From: an uncultured Pseudomonadota bacterium
GTDB lineage: Bacteria; Pseudomonadota; Alphaproteobacteria; Rs-D84
NCBI GenBank assembly: GCA_900320405.1
Contig: OOHM01000001.1
Coordinates: 288,394-352,393, forward strand
Direction of reading: 5' to 3'
DNA length: 64,000 bases
Positions 53,133-63,117 of this stretch are shown here, piece by piece (position 1 is the stretch's first letter; each line of letters begins with the position of its first letter). The notes below the pieces were generated by a model, which did no database searches, was not told the DNA's origin, and saw only the letters and a list, made by a program, of their open reading frames with translations. Both the position numbers and the translations under genes were made by a program.

Positions 53133-54005
53133 ATGAGGATTTCAATTCTTACCGTTGGTGCATTTGCATCGGTTTTAGCAATCAATTCAACATTCGCCGA
53201 CACCAAAACAATCACAACCCAGGATTATGTAGATACAAATTTCCAAACCAAAATCCCAGTTGGAAATTTAATTATCAACGGTAAAAAACCTATTGGTGTT
53301 CCTAATGCGTTGGTTTTATATCCAACAGATGCCGCAGGGAATATTGGCGAAGCCGGGATATTGGATGACGATTTTGTTACAGCAACGACAATTACTGGAA
53401 GTGATGCATTCTATTTTATTATGCAACAAACCGGGTATGAAAATTTAATACCAAATGCGAAGGCGGTTAGATCGGCACTTGATTATAATTTAGCATTAAA
53501 ACAAGATATAATACCTGCGTCTGGTCATAGAGGCACAGAGAGTGGCAATGTTTACAGCGGTGGCGATGGTTCAGTGGACGGTGACTGGTTAAATGCAAAA
53601 GTTAAAGGGACTGGCTTAGTGACACGTACACCACACAACGGTATTGTTGGTGAACGTAAAATTATTGAAACGGCGGATGTTGCAAATTATGGGACCGGCA
53701 CCGCCACAGAGCGACAAATCCAAGAAATATCTATTCCCACAATGGGTGCGGTTATGGCGGCAATTTCAAATAATACCCCGACATTGCCAACCGGAACGGC
53801 GGGAAATGTTGTCACATATAACGCATCCGGTCAAATTGGCGGTTCGGTTGCAACATATAACGGTTCGACCACATATAACGCATCAAACGATGCATCGAAA
53901 ATCGCGGTTATGTCCGCGGTTCAACGCAAAATGACCTGTGCGCGGTATATTCAAAACGCCGCGGAAACGCCGGAAAACTGCCTGCTCTGGAACGTGCCAG
54001 ATTAA
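53133..54005 (+). CDS. Exported YVD/CLLW-family protein
   Basis: 290 aa. ATG 53133 with AGGAAGGG. Signal peptide MRISILTVGAFASVLAINSTFA, then TTQDYVDTNFQTKI, a Gly/Thr/Asn-rich beta-like body with LALKQDII, TERQIQEISIPTMGAV and GNVVTYNASGQIGGS, and the end CARYIQNAAETPENCLLWNVPD. Paralogue of 39153 sharing its promoter repeat and signal peptide, while the bodies differ. Confidence 0.8.
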   Translation: MRISILTVGAFASVLAINSTFADTKTITTQDYVDTNFQTKIPVGNLIINGKKPIGVPNALVLYPTDAAGNIGEAGILDDDFVTATTITGSDAFYFIMQQTGYENLIPNAKAVRSALDYNLALKQDIIPASGHRGTESGNVYSGGDGSVDGDWLNAKVKGTGLVTRTPHNGIVGERKIIETADVANYGTGTATERQIQEISIPTMGAVMAAISNNTPTLPTGTAGNVVTYNASGQIGGSVATYNGSTTYNASNDASKIAVMSAVQRKMTCARYIQNAAETPENCLLWNVPD

Positions 54006-54020
54006 AAAAACACCAGAGCC

Positions 54021-54098
54021 CCGTCATCCCGTTGCAAAACGGGATCCCTTTGATTCACGATGATACTGACGATATCCCGGCCTTCGCCGGGATGACGG
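54021..54098. repeat. Dispersed palindromic element, second full copy
   Basis: CGTCATCCCG (54022-54031) and CGGGATGACG (54088-54097) with GTTGCAAAACGGG and CCCTTTGATTCA inside, as at 43971-44065. It lies just after the 53133 gene. Confidence 0.7.
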
Positions 54099-54107
54099 TC
54101 TGTTTTT

Positions 54108-54129
54108 ACGGACACGTGTCCGTTTTTTT
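54108..54129 (+). terminator. Terminator after the 53133 gene
   Basis: Perfect palindrome ACGGACAC/GTGTCCGT (54108-54123) and a T-run. Confidence 0.75.
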
Positions 54130-54161
54130 ATTCGACACCCCGTCACCCCATTTATCAAATA

Positions 54162-54190
54162 TTGACAAAAATAAATTTGTGTGTTATAAT
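54162..54190 (+). promoter_or_regulatory. Consensus promoter of the HNH gene
   Basis: TTGACA (54162-54167), 17-bp spacer, TATAAT (54185-54190), a perfect sigma-70 consensus. Confidence 0.85.
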
Positions 54191-54213
54191 TATCGTCCAA
54201 CAAAGGAATTATA

Positions 54214-55260
54214 ATGCGTAAAATGTGTATATTTTGTGGGCGTCGTCCGGTGGACAAGAACAAGGAACATGTTATTCCGCAATGGTTAATACGTGAAACC
54301 GGTCGTACAAAATCCCCAATTATTGATACACCGGATAAAAAAATTCCGTTCTTGGCATTTACTATGCCGGCGTGTACGGCGTGCAACGAACGGTATTCCA
54401 AAATGGAATCCGACGCGCAATCGGTAATGCAGAAAATTTTGGGCGGTATGTCAATAACCGCACCGGAAATTAACACATTGCTTGATTGGTTTGACAAGGT
54501 TCGGGTTGGACTTTGGTTATCAAATGCATACTTGAATCCGCAAAAGTACGATTTTCAACCAAAGATTTCTATTGATACACGTGTCGGCAAATTGGACCGT
54601 GCATTGGTCGTGGAAAAGATAGATATGCCGGCATCCGACAAGGGAATTTTAATTGAAGGCATCGATTCCCCGATATTCATATATTCTCCGTCGGTGTTTC
54701 AAATGTTGATAAATAATTATTCTTTTACCAGTGCATCGTGTGCAAACCTGGTATCAAACAGGTTGGGTTTCCCGGTTATAAACAATGTTACATTGGTGTC
54801 GGGTGGTCGTACACATGGTAATTTGTGCCCCGGCCGTGAAAAAGTGACACACCCCGTTATCAAAGATTTCGCACCGTCGGATAACCAGATTATTTTATAT
54901 CAACCGATTTTTTCTCAATTTCAAAAATCGCCACTGTGCCAAACAAAATATGTTCAAAAATACTCTTTGGACCATAATGCAGGTTTGGGCGGAATATTCT
55001 ATCAACGCGGCGCAAATTCGCCGGTTGTGTATATGTCGGGCGATGATAAAATCCGCCTGAATCCGCGACCATATCCCGATGATGACGCAGAATTGGATAA
55101 AATATATAAACGTATGTATAACCTGCAAATTGCGGTAAATAATATGCCCATACGTTTCGATACGGGTGATACCGTGGCGGATGCGCAATACGCGTTTTTG
55201 CGGAAATGTAAATCCGATTTAGTCGCAAATTATGTTAAAGATAATTTTAACGGCCGGTAA
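54214..55260 (+). CDS. HNH-type zinc-finger protein
   Basis: 348 aa, AAAGGAAT before ATG 54214. N-terminal C5-x-x-C8, H19 in EHVIPQW and C54-x-x-C57-N58 (CTACNERYSKME) form a treble-clef HNH motif as in the HNH_5 group. The remaining ~280 residues show no known domain; aromatic and charged, no membrane helix. Nucleic-acid cleavage is a fair guess for the first 65 residues only. Own strong promoter; no obvious partner. Confidence 0.75.
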   Translation: MRKMCIFCGRRPVDKNKEHVIPQWLIRETGRTKSPIIDTPDKKIPFLAFTMPACTACNERYSKMESDAQSVMQKILGGMSITAPEINTLLDWFDKVRVGLWLSNAYLNPQKYDFQPKISIDTRVGKLDRALVVEKIDMPASDKGILIEGIDSPIFIYSPSVFQMLINNYSFTSASCANLVSNRLGFPVINNVTLVSGGRTHGNLCPGREKVTHPVIKDFAPSDNQIILYQPIFSQFQKSPLCQTKYVQKYSLDHNAGLGGIFYQRGANSPVVYMSGDDKIRLNPRPYPDDDAELDKIYKRMYNLQIAVNNMPIRFDTGDTVADAQYAFLRKCKSDLVANYVKDNFNGR

Positions 55261-55415
55261 TATACGATTTTCCTTGATTTTCTAAAATAAATGGTATAGT
55301 ATGGCGGTCGCTGGGTAATACCAGGTCTGATTAAGTCGCGGTGCGTTTTGGTCCCGCGGTCGATAAGGTTCCTGTCAAACGCCCGGCACAATTAAAAACC
55401 AAAAGGATTATAAAA
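55261..55415 (+). promoter_or_regulatory. rpsD: rpsD promoter and leader
   Basis: TTGATT near 55274 and TATAGT near 55295 (15-bp spacer, short) start a ~110-nt leader with CGCGG/CCGCG helices (about 55338-55362). S4 often regulates its own synthesis through such leaders; not a recognised class here. Confidence 0.45.
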
Positions 55416-56048
55416 ATGGCAAGAGATGGGGCAAAACGTAATACCCGTAAATTGAAAATTGGCCGCCGGTTGGGTGTCAACCTGTGGGGCCAGGCAAAAT
55501 CACCGTTTAACAAACGTAAATATAAACCGGGACAACACGGTCCAACTTCGCGTGGCGGTAATATGACCGATTACGCAAAACAGATGCGTGCAAAACAGAC
55601 CCTGAAAGGATACTATGGCAACATCGGTGAAAAGAAGTTCCGTGCATATTATTTGGAGGCAGATAATATGAAAGGCGACACACCGGATAACTTGATCGGT
55701 TTGTTGGAACGCCGTTTGGACGCGGTTGTATATCGTGCAAAATTTGCACCGACCGTTTTCTCGGCACGCCAATTGGTCAGCCACGGTCACATTTACGTCA
55801 ATGATAAACGCGTAAAAATCGCTTCTTACCAGGTTAAACCGGGCGATGTTATCACCGTTGGTGAAAAAGCAAAACAAATGCCGTTGGTCGTTTTGGCATT
55901 GGAATCGGGCGAACGCAATACACCGGATTACATCAATGTAGATTCTGCGAATTTTGTCGCGACATTTACACGTGTTCCGTCATTCGGCGATGTTCCATAT
56001 CCGGTTCAAATGTCTCCGGAATTGGTCGTCGAATTCTATTCTCGTTAA
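55416..56048 (+). CDS. rpsD: 30S ribosomal protein S4
   Basis: 210 aa from ATG 55416 with AAAAGGAT. N-terminal S4 helices ([20 protein letters not shown]), RNA-binding S4 domain with [33 protein letters not shown]. Primary 16S rRNA binder. Single gene with its own terminator. Confidence 0.97.
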   Translation: MARDGAKRNTRKLKIGRRLGVNLWGQAKSPFNKRKYKPGQHGPTSRGGNMTDYAKQMRAKQTLKGYYGNIGEKKFRAYYLEADNMKGDTPDNLIGLLERRLDAVVYRAKFAPTVFSARQLVSHGHIYVNDKRVKIASYQVKPGDVITVGEKAKQMPLVVLALESGERNTPDYINVDSANFVATFTRVPSFGDVPYPVQMSPELVVEFYSR

Positions 56049-56072
56049 TGGGATTTTGGCAAAAATTCTTGT

Positions 56073-56096
56073 ATCCGCCCAAACGGGCGGATTTTT
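56073..56096 (+). terminator. rpsD terminator
   Basis: ATCCGCCC/GGGCGGAT stem (56073-56080 with 56085-56092), AAAC loop, TTTTC. Confidence 0.8.
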
Positions 56097-56098
56097 CT

Positions 56099-56127
56099 TT
56101 GCTTTTCTGAACCATACGTTGTATAAT
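56099..56127 (+). promoter_or_regulatory. trpS: trpS promoter
   Basis: TTGCTT (56099-56104), 17-bp spacer, TATAAT (56122-56127), beginning right at the rpsD terminator tail. Confidence 0.6.
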
Positions 56128-56154
56128 AGACCAAACAAAATAAAAGATAGAGAT

Positions 56155-57159
56155 ATGTCAGATAATAAAATTTATTTGTCGGGTATTAAACCCACGGGCA
56201 CCGTTCATTTGGGCAACTATATTGGTATGTTGTCGCAGATGCGTGATATTTCCCGTGACCATAAAACAATTATGTTTATCGCGGATTTGCATTCGCTGAA
56301 CAGCGTGCACGATGCGGCCGCGGTGCGTGAACACACGTACGAGATTGCCGCGATTATTATGTCCATTGGGTTTAATATGGAAAATGTTTTAATGTTCCGC
56401 CAATCGGATGTGCCGGCCGTTTGCGAATTATCAACTATGTTGACCAATGTCACGCCCAAGGGATTAATGGACCGCGCCCATTCTTACAAGGCGGCGATTG
56501 ATAAAAATATTGCGGCGGGAAACGATGCGGATTTTGGTGTAAATATGGGGTTGTACACATATCCAATTTTGATGGCGGCAGATATATTGTTGTATAATTC
56601 CGATGTGGTTCCTGTTGGCGCAGACCAAAAACAACACGTAGAATTTGCGCGTGATATCGCGGGACATTTCAATACAATATACGGCAATGTGTTCCGGTTG
56701 CCTGAAGCCCAGATTATGCCTGATGCCGGAATTATTCCGGGATTGGATGGCCGGAAAATGAGCAAATCTTACGATAATGTCATTCCGTTGATGGCGCCAA
56801 GCGCAGATTTGAAAAAGCGTGTTATGCGTATCATTACCGACAGCAAAACCCCCGAAGAGCCAAAAGACCCGGATGCATCTACGATATATATGTTGTATCG
56901 TCATTTTGCAACGGCGGCGGAATCGGCGGAATTGGCGGACCGGTTCCGTGCCGGCGGTATGGGGTATGGCACGGCGAAAACAATCCTGTTTGAAAAATTG
57001 GATTCTGTGTTATCACCTATGCGGGCGCGTTATGAATATTTAATGGCGCATCGTGATGAATTGGATGCCGCATTGGCCGGCGGTGCAGAAATTGCGCGCC
57101 GGGTTGCCGATAAAACAATGTCGCGTGTTCGTCACGTAATGTTGGGAACAAAAAAATAA
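56155..57159 (+). CDS. trpS: Tryptophanyl-tRNA synthetase
   Basis: 334 aa from ATG 56155 (upstream frame overlaps rpsD). Class I signatures HLGNY (near 17) and GRKMSKSYDN, plus the GADQKQHVEFARDI Trp-pocket region. Charges tRNA-Trp. Next gene 24 bp on. Confidence 0.96.
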   Translation: MSDNKIYLSGIKPTGTVHLGNYIGMLSQMRDISRDHKTIMFIADLHSLNSVHDAAAVREHTYEIAAIIMSIGFNMENVLMFRQSDVPAVCELSTMLTNVTPKGLMDRAHSYKAAIDKNIAAGNDADFGVNMGLYTYPILMAADILLYNSDVVPVGADQKQHVEFARDIAGHFNTIYGNVFRLPEAQIMPDAGIIPGLDGRKMSKSYDNVIPLMAPSADLKKRVMRIITDSKTPEEPKDPDASTIYMLYRHFATAAESAELADRFRAGGMGYGTAKTILFEKLDSVLSPMRARYEYLMAHRDELDAALAGGAEIARRVADKTMSRVRHVMLGTKK

Positions 57160-57182
57160 TTCAAAAAACAAAGGAGAGAGCA

Positions 57183-57914
57183 ATGAACAACAAAACAATC
57201 GGGATAATCGCGTGTGCATTGTGCGTATTGGTGTTGGGTTGGGGTGCGGTAAATCGTTTGGCCGAACCGCGCACAATAAGTGTTGGTGGCGAATGTTTGA
57301 CTTCTGCGCCCAAGGACAGAACGGCAATTACTATTCGGGTCAGTGTTACGGATAAAAGTGCGGCAAAATCTATGAAAACTGCATCGTCCAAGGTTGCCGC
57401 CATAAACGAATATTTGAAAACATTGGATGTCAAGGTACAAACCAGTGAATTCAATTCTTATGAAAAGAGCGAATGGAACCCGACAACTCATAAATCTGAT
57501 TTCGTTGGTATTGAAACGACAATCGCGTTGGATGTTTCCGCATCAAATATTGATACAATTGAAAAAGTCTTGACCGAATTCGCCGGTCAGCCCGATGTGT
57601 TTGTGACAAATTTGCGTATGTTTACATCCAGTGAGACATTAAAGCCTATTTTGGAATCATGCCTGGGGACCGCGGTTGAAAACGCGCGTGAACGTGCGGA
57701 TGCTTTGGCGGCCGGTGCGGGTCGTCGTGTTGGTAAATTATTAGCGGTATCATACGGGTCGGGTTCGTCATACAGTGTTAGTCCCGCCGCAAATTTCCGT
57801 ATGGCCAAGGCAGAAATGGTAATGGATTCGGGTGCGTCATATGCGGGTGGCGCAATCACCGGTAAAGATACCGAGGTTTCTGTGAATGTTTCCGCAATAT
57901 TCGAAATAAGGTAA
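57183..57914 (+). CDS. SIMPL (DUF541) domain protein, membrane-anchored
   Basis: 243 aa, AAAGGAGAG before ATG 57183. Uncleaved-looking N-terminal helix (IGIIACALCVLVLGWGAV) and a SIMPL domain: ITIRVSVTDKSAAKSM, ASSKVAAINEYLKTLDVKV, ENARERADALAAGAGRRVGKLLAVSYG. Periplasmic or membrane-bound; function of the family is unclear. Only two bases before xerC. Confidence 0.85.
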   Translation: MNNKTIGIIACALCVLVLGWGAVNRLAEPRTISVGGECLTSAPKDRTAITIRVSVTDKSAAKSMKTASSKVAAINEYLKTLDVKVQTSEFNSYEKSEWNPTTHKSDFVGIETTIALDVSASNIDTIEKVLTEFAGQPDVFVTNLRMFTSSETLKPILESCLGTAVENARERADALAAGAGRRVGKLLAVSYGSGSSYSVSPAANFRMAKAEMVMDSGASYAGGAITGKDTEVSVNVSAIFEIR

Positions 57915-57916
57915 AT

Positions 57917-58828
57917 ATGCAAGAAATCATCGATGAATTTACGAACTATTTAATTAAAACGCGTAATTATTCGGCGCATACGGCCGCGGCCTATGTCACC
58001 GACATCGATGATTTTTGCAAATTTTTTGCCGGTTTTAATGGTTCTGATGTATTTGTGGGGGATTTATCGCATGCCGATACAATTTGTTTTCGTGCATGGT
58101 TGGCCAATCGGCAAAATAGGGGACTTTCGTTCAAATCTACGGCGCGCGCGTTGTCTGCATTGCGCGGGTTTTATAAATATTTAGCAAAACATCACAACAT
58201 AAAAAATGATGCGATTGGTTTAATATCTTCGCCACGCGTTCCCAAAAAATTGTCCAAGGCAATTGATGCGTCCGATGTTGCCGATATGGCGGATGCAATT
58301 CGCGTGATTGATAATACCGAACCGTGGATTGCCGCACGCGATTGGGCATTGGTGACATTGTTGTTTGGGTGCGGTCTACGCATATCCGAGGCTTTGTCAC
58401 TGCGCAATTCGGATATTGCCGGTGCACCGGGGGCATTGCGCATTGTGGGCAAGGGTTCCAAAGAACGCATTGTTCCCGTGTTGCCCGCGGTTTATACGGC
58501 GATTAAAAAATATACGGAATTGCGTCCATTTGGAAATGCGCCGGAAGACGGGTTGTTTCGCAGCGTTCGTGGGCTGCCTATGTCGGCGCGTATGGCGGAA
58601 AAGGTTATAGAAAAAGTGCGCGCATATTTGCAATTGCCGGACTATGTGACACCCCACGCATTGCGACACACTTTTGCAACAACATTGTTATCAGACGGTG
58701 CCGACCTGCGCAGTCTGCAAGAATTATTGGGGCATTCGTCGCTTTCCACTACGCAACTTTATACCAAGGTAAATATGTCGGAAATAATGGATATTTATGA
58801 ACATTGCCACCCGCGTGCCGGGGAATAG
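57917..58828 (+). CDS. xerC: Site-specific tyrosine recombinase XerC
   Basis: 303 aa. N-terminal SAM-like core-binding domain, then catalytic GLRISEAL (R), KGSKER (K), HALRHTFAT (H-x-x-R), GHSSLSTTQ (H) and YTKV (Y). Resolves chromosome dimers at dif with XerD. Housekeeping type, unlike the element integrase at 13605. Confidence 0.93.
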   Translation: MQEIIDEFTNYLIKTRNYSAHTAAAYVTDIDDFCKFFAGFNGSDVFVGDLSHADTICFRAWLANRQNRGLSFKSTARALSALRGFYKYLAKHHNIKNDAIGLISSPRVPKKLSKAIDASDVADMADAIRVIDNTEPWIAARDWALVTLLFGCGLRISEALSLRNSDIAGAPGALRIVGKGSKERIVPVLPAVYTAIKKYTELRPFGNAPEDGLFRSVRGLPMSARMAEKVIEKVRAYLQLPDYVTPHALRHTFATTLLSDGADLRSLQELLGHSSLSTTQLYTKVNMSEIMDIYEHCHPRAGE

Positions 58829-58896
58829 AATTGAATTGTTGAAAATATTTCTTTATTGTTTTAATATTATAACCCGATAATAGAAAGGTTTATATT

Positions 58897-60330
58897 ATGT
58901 CGTTAAAAATTTACAATGTTATGTCCCGTTCCAAAGAAGATTTTGTTCCATTAACCCCCGGTGTGGTTAAGATGTATGCATGTGGTATAACCGTTTCCGG
59001 TGATGCACACGTTGGACACGCATATCAATCTGTGGTTTTCGATGTCATAACGCGTTATCTGCGTTACAAGGGGTTTGATGTTACATATGTTCGTAACTAT
59101 ACCGATGTTGACGACAATATTATCAAAAACGCAAACGCCATAGGTCAAGACCCAATGGAATTTGCCGAAGAACATATCGCAACCATTGATAAACAAATGG
59201 ATGCGTTGGGAAATAATCCGCCAACCGTTATGGCGCGTGCGACGCACTGTATTGATGATATTATCAAATTTATTGAGCAATTGATTGCAAATGGACACGC
59301 ATACGCCGCTGATACGGGTGATGTGTATTTTCGTCTGGCCAGTTTTCCTGAATACGGCAAACTGTCGCATATAAATATGGAAAAAAACGAGGTTGCCGTC
59401 CGTAAAGATTTGGAACCCGGCAAGCAAAATGATTTAGATTTTGCACTGTGGAAATCCGCCAAACCGGGCGAGATTTATTGGGATTCCCCATGGGGACGTG
59501 GGCGGCCCGGTTGGCATATTGAATGCAGTGCAATGAATATGCGTTTTTTGGGTGAACAAATTGATATTCACGGTGGCGGGCGCGATTTGATATTCCCGCA
59601 TCACGAAAACGAAATTGCCCAAACAGAATCTGTTACCGGCCGCCCGTTCGCGAAATATTGGGTGCATTGCGGTTTGGTAAAAATCAATGGCCAAAAGATG
59701 AGTAAATCTTTGGGTAACGGCATCTTGTTGCGCGATATGTTGGCAAAATATGATGCGGACATCATCCGGTTTGCGTTATTGCGGAACGCCTATTCAAACG
59801 ATATTGATATTAACGATAGTTTTTTCCCAGATGCGGCGCGGCATATTTACAAAATGTATTCCACACTGGCGCGTGTCAATTCTGCGGACAAATCCAAGGC
59901 GGATTCCGCCAAAACAGAGACAAAAATCGCCGAAATCACCGCGGAATTTGAACACGCAATGGATGACAATTTTAATACCGGACATATGATTGCATCTTCG
60001 TTTGGATGGTTTGATTTTATTGATGCAGAATTGCGCAAACCCGCATCGAATTATGATTTGTCTGCGATTGCCGCGCATATTGTAAAATTGTTTGGTGTTT
60101 TGAACATATTACAGGCGGATGCGTGCACGTACATATCATCCGTCAAAGATGCGTTTTTGCGCACGCATAATATCACAACTGAATTCATTGCCGATCGATT
60201 AAATGCGCGTGCGGATGCCAAGAAAAATCGCGATTTTGCGCGTGCAGATGCCGTCCGTGATGAATTATTATCAATGGGGTTACAGGTTTGTGATACTCCG
60301 CACGGGACAGAATGGGATATTAAATTTTAG
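58897..60330 (+). CDS. cysS: Cysteinyl-tRNA synthetase
   Basis: 477 aa, GAAAGG before ATG 58897. MYACGITVSGDAHVGHA (zinc Cys and HIGH-like), GRPGWHIECSAMN, HGGGRDLIFPHHENE and KMSKSLGN. Full family length. Charges tRNA-Cys. Confidence 0.97.
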   Translation: MSLKIYNVMSRSKEDFVPLTPGVVKMYACGITVSGDAHVGHAYQSVVFDVITRYLRYKGFDVTYVRNYTDVDDNIIKNANAIGQDPMEFAEEHIATIDKQMDALGNNPPTVMARATHCIDDIIKFIEQLIANGHAYAADTGDVYFRLASFPEYGKLSHINMEKNEVAVRKDLEPGKQNDLDFALWKSAKPGEIYWDSPWGRGRPGWHIECSAMNMRFLGEQIDIHGGGRDLIFPHHENEIAQTESVTGRPFAKYWVHCGLVKINGQKMSKSLGNGILLRDMLAKYDADIIRFALLRNAYSNDIDINDSFFPDAARHIYKMYSTLARVNSADKSKADSAKTETKIAEITAEFEHAMDDNFNTGHMIASSFGWFDFIDAELRKPASNYDLSAIAAHIVKLFGVLNILQADACTYISSVKDAFLRTHNITTEFIADRLNARADAKKNRDFARADAVRDELLSMGLQVCDTPHGTEWDIKF

Positions 60331-60348
60331 AAAAACATAAAAAACCGC

Positions 60349-60376
60349 TTGAATATGACACATTTTGTGCTATATT
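60349..60376 (+). promoter_or_regulatory. trcR promoter
   Basis: TTGAAT (60349-60354), 16-bp spacer, TATATT (60371-60376). Confidence 0.6.
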
Positions 60377-60403
60377 TAGCCCCAGCGAACAAGAGGATTT
60401 TTT

Positions 60404-60949
60404 ATGAATTACCCATATATGCCAAAATCCACTGCACTGTGGTTGATTGAAAACACGTCTTTAACATTTGAACAAATTGCGGAATTCTGCGGTCTGCACG
60501 AATTAGAGGTTAAAAATATCGCGGATGCCGAGGTTCAAAAGATTCAAGGCCTGGACCCAATATTGAATGGTCAATTGACCCGCGAAGATATTAAAAATTG
60601 CGAGGCCGACCCGAATGCGCGCCTTACACTGCGTGAAAATATTGTTCGTGCCCAAAATGCCCAAAATAAAAAAGGCGTAGGTTATACACCGAAATTACAT
60701 CGTCAAAATCGTTTGGGTGGAATTTTGTGGATTTTGAAGAATTGTCCGGAATTATCGGATGGCCAAATTGCGCGTCTTATGCGCAGTACGAACCCAACGG
60801 TTGCATCTGTTCGCAATAAAACACACAAAAATTACAGTGAAATTCAAATTCAAAGCCCGATAGTTTTGGGGTTGCTGTCGGAATCTGCGTTGCACGACGC
60901 GGTGGCCAAGGCGGCACGTGCCGCGGAAAAGGCAGGCAAAAAGAAATAA
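60404..60949 (+). CDS. trcR: DUF1013 / TrcR cell-cycle regulator
   Basis: 181 aa, AAGAGGA before ATG 60404. Nearly all of it fits DUF1013: MPKSTALWLIENTSLTFEQIAEFCGLH (HTH), IKNCEADPNARL, YTPKLHRQNRLGGILWILKNCPELSDGQIARL (second HTH-like) and RSTNPTVASVRNKTH. The family is alphaproteobacterial and named TrcR in Caulobacter-type annotation. Directly upstream of rpoD. Confidence 0.88.
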   Translation: MNYPYMPKSTALWLIENTSLTFEQIAEFCGLHELEVKNIADAEVQKIQGLDPILNGQLTREDIKNCEADPNARLTLRENIVRAQNAQNKKGVGYTPKLHRQNRLGGILWILKNCPELSDGQIARLMRSTNPTVASVRNKTHKNYSEIQIQSPIVLGLLSESALHDAVAKAARAAEKAGKKK

Positions 60950-60979
60950 TTTATCAAACCATAACACACGGGGTGTTTG

Positions 60980-63067
60980 ATGTCCAAAAAACTTGATAGC
61001 GCGACCAAATTATTGGTAGATTCTTTACCAGAAAATCTGCAAAAACTGGCCGCATCGTCTCTTGAAAACGGTTATTTGTCCCAAATGGATTTTAATGCCG
61101 CGGTTGACGCCGATGAAATTCCGGATGAAGAACAGGCCGAAGTTCAAGAATTTTTCCGGCAAGATTTGGGTTTGGAATTTATTGAAACCGATAACTTTTC
61201 CAAAGATTTGGAAAAATATTATGACGAAGATGCCGACGAAAATGCGGAAAAATATCGCAACCTGTTAAACGCGGACGCGGAACAGGTCGATGTTAATGAT
61301 GAAGATTACGAACATTACGCCAAGCAATTGGAACGCAGTCAAACCGGGACATTAGTATTGGGGGTTCAAGATTCCGTCCAATCATATTTGAAACAAATTG
61401 GTATGGTTCAATTACTGACCGCCGCAGGCGAGGTTGCCATTGCCCAACGTATCGAGGCCGCATCCCGTTTGATGGTTTACGGCCTGTGCGAAAGTCCTAT
61501 GACAATTCAGGCGATGTTGGATTGGTATCAACAATTATTAAATGAAGATATCCGCCTTCGTTATATCGTGAATCTGGAAGCGATGTATTCATCCGATGCC
61601 GAGCAAAAATCTTTGGCGGCAATTTCTGAAACATTGAAATCCAAAGGCGTTGACCAGGTCGATGATTTGGACGACGATGACTTGGATGATTTGGAAGAAA
61701 GCGTTGGTGACGACGATGACGACGACGATGATGAAGATATGTTGGATGACGAAGATGGCGATAAAAAAGAAGATGCACCGCGCGGTACATCCGGCGTCCC
61801 GATTCCGGTAATGGAAGAGGCGTTAATGCCGACTGTTCTGGATTTGTTCGCCAAAATCAAACGCACATTTAACAGTATGCAGAAATTGCAGGCGATGCGT
61901 TTGGAAAATTTGTTGACATCGTCTAAGCCTGATGAAGCATTAGAAGCGAAATATAACAAAATGCGCCTAACATTGTTCGAGCATGTTAGCAAGATTCGTA
62001 TGAACGACGACCGTATCGCAGAAATTATGGAAAAATTAACGGAACGCGACCAATTGCTGATGGGATTAGAGGGTAAATTGTTGCGTCTTGCCATGGCGAA
62101 CAAGATTAAACGCGAAGATTTCTTGGCGGAATATACGGGCAATGAATTAAATCGCAACTGGGTTAAAAAACTGTTGAAACATAAAAGTACAGTTTGGGTC
62201 AATTTTGCGAAAAAGCACGGCGCCGACATTATGAAAATTCAGGAAGACATCACGGCAATTGCGGCCGAAACGGGTCAACCGACCGCCGAATATAAAAAGG
62301 TTGTTGAATTGGTCCGTCGTGGCCAGGCCGAGGCCGCCCGTGCAAAACGCGAAATGATAGAGGCAAACCTGCGTCTGGTTATCAAATTCGCGAAAAAAAG
62401 CAGCAATCGTGGCTTGGGGCTGGATTTCTCTGATTTGGTCCAAGATGGTAATATTGGTTTGATGAAGGCGGTTGATAAATTTGATTATCGTTTGGGAAAT
62501 AAATTTTCGACATATGCCACAAATTGGATTCAACAGGCCATTTTGCGCAGTATTGCGGACCAGGCGCGCACAATTCGTATTCCGGTTCATATGATTGATA
62601 ATATACATAAAATCCAACGCGCATCGCGGCAATTTATGCATAAATATGGTCGCCAACCGACTGCCGAAGAATTGTCCAAGATTATATATCTGCCGGTGGA
62701 CAAGATTCACAAGGCAATGAAGGTGAATCTTAAACCAATATCGCTGGAGGCGCCCGTCGGCACCGAAGACGACAGTTCGCGTATGGAAATCATTGCAGAC
62801 GAAACGGCGAAAAATCCGTTTACATCGGCGGCGCAAAAGAATCTGCGGAAAATTGTCACGCAAATTCTGTCCGAATTGGATCCCAAGGAAGAAACGGTTC
62901 TGCGTCAACGCTTTGGTATGAGCACCAACAAGACCAGCACATTGGAAGAAGTTGGCGAATACATTGGCGTCACGCGTGAACGCATCCGTCAAATTGAACA
63001 AAAGGCACTGAACAAATTAAAGCACCCAACGCGGGCACGCAAATTGCGCAGTTTCTTGGAAGATTGA
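60980..63067 (+). CDS. rpoD: Primary sigma factor (sigma-70)
   Basis: 695 aa. ATG 60980 with GGGG six bases upstream. Region 1.1-like N-terminus, an unusually acidic Asp-run insert (about 220-260) in the non-conserved region, region 2 (DLVQDGNIGLMKAVDKFDY, WIQQAILRSIADQARTIRIP), region 3 and region 4 HTH (TSTLEEVGEYIGVTRERIRQIE). Directs housekeeping promoters; the TTGATT/TATAAT pairs found through the window are its likely targets. Confidence 0.97.
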   Translation: MSKKLDSATKLLVDSLPENLQKLAASSLENGYLSQMDFNAAVDADEIPDEEQAEVQEFFRQDLGLEFIETDNFSKDLEKYYDEDADENAEKYRNLLNADAEQVDVNDEDYEHYAKQLERSQTGTLVLGVQDSVQSYLKQIGMVQLLTAAGEVAIAQRIEAASRLMVYGLCESPMTIQAMLDWYQQLLNEDIRLRYIVNLEAMYSSDAEQKSLAAISETLKSKGVDQVDDLDDDDLDDLEESVGDDDDDDDDEDMLDDEDGDKKEDAPRGTSGVPIPVMEEALMPTVLDLFAKIKRTFNSMQKLQAMRLENLLTSSKPDEALEAKYNKMRLTLFEHVSKIRMNDDRIAEIMEKLTERDQLLMGLEGKLLRLAMANKIKREDFLAEYTGNELNRNWVKKLLKHKSTVWVNFAKKHGADIMKIQEDITAIAAETGQPTAEYKKVVELVRRGQAEAARAKREMIEANLRLVIKFAKKSSNRGLGLDFSDLVQDGNIGLMKAVDKFDYRLGNKFSTYATNWIQQAILRSIADQARTIRIPVHMIDNIHKIQRASRQFMHKYGRQPTAEELSKIIYLPVDKIHKAMKVNLKPISLEAPVGTEDDSSRMEIIADETAKNPFTSAAQKNLRKIVTQILSELDPKEETVLRQRFGMSTNKTSTLEEVGEYIGVTRERIRQIEQKALNKLKHPTRARKLRSFLED

Positions 63068-63074
63068 TAGTAGG

Positions 63075-63097
63075 GGGGCGTCTTTGACGCCCCTTTT
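63075..63097 (+). terminator. rpoD terminator
   Basis: GGGGCGTC/GACGCCCC stem (63075-63082 with 63086-63093) then TTTT. Confidence 0.85.
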
Positions 63098-63117
63098 AAC
63101 AACCAAAGGGGGCAAAA

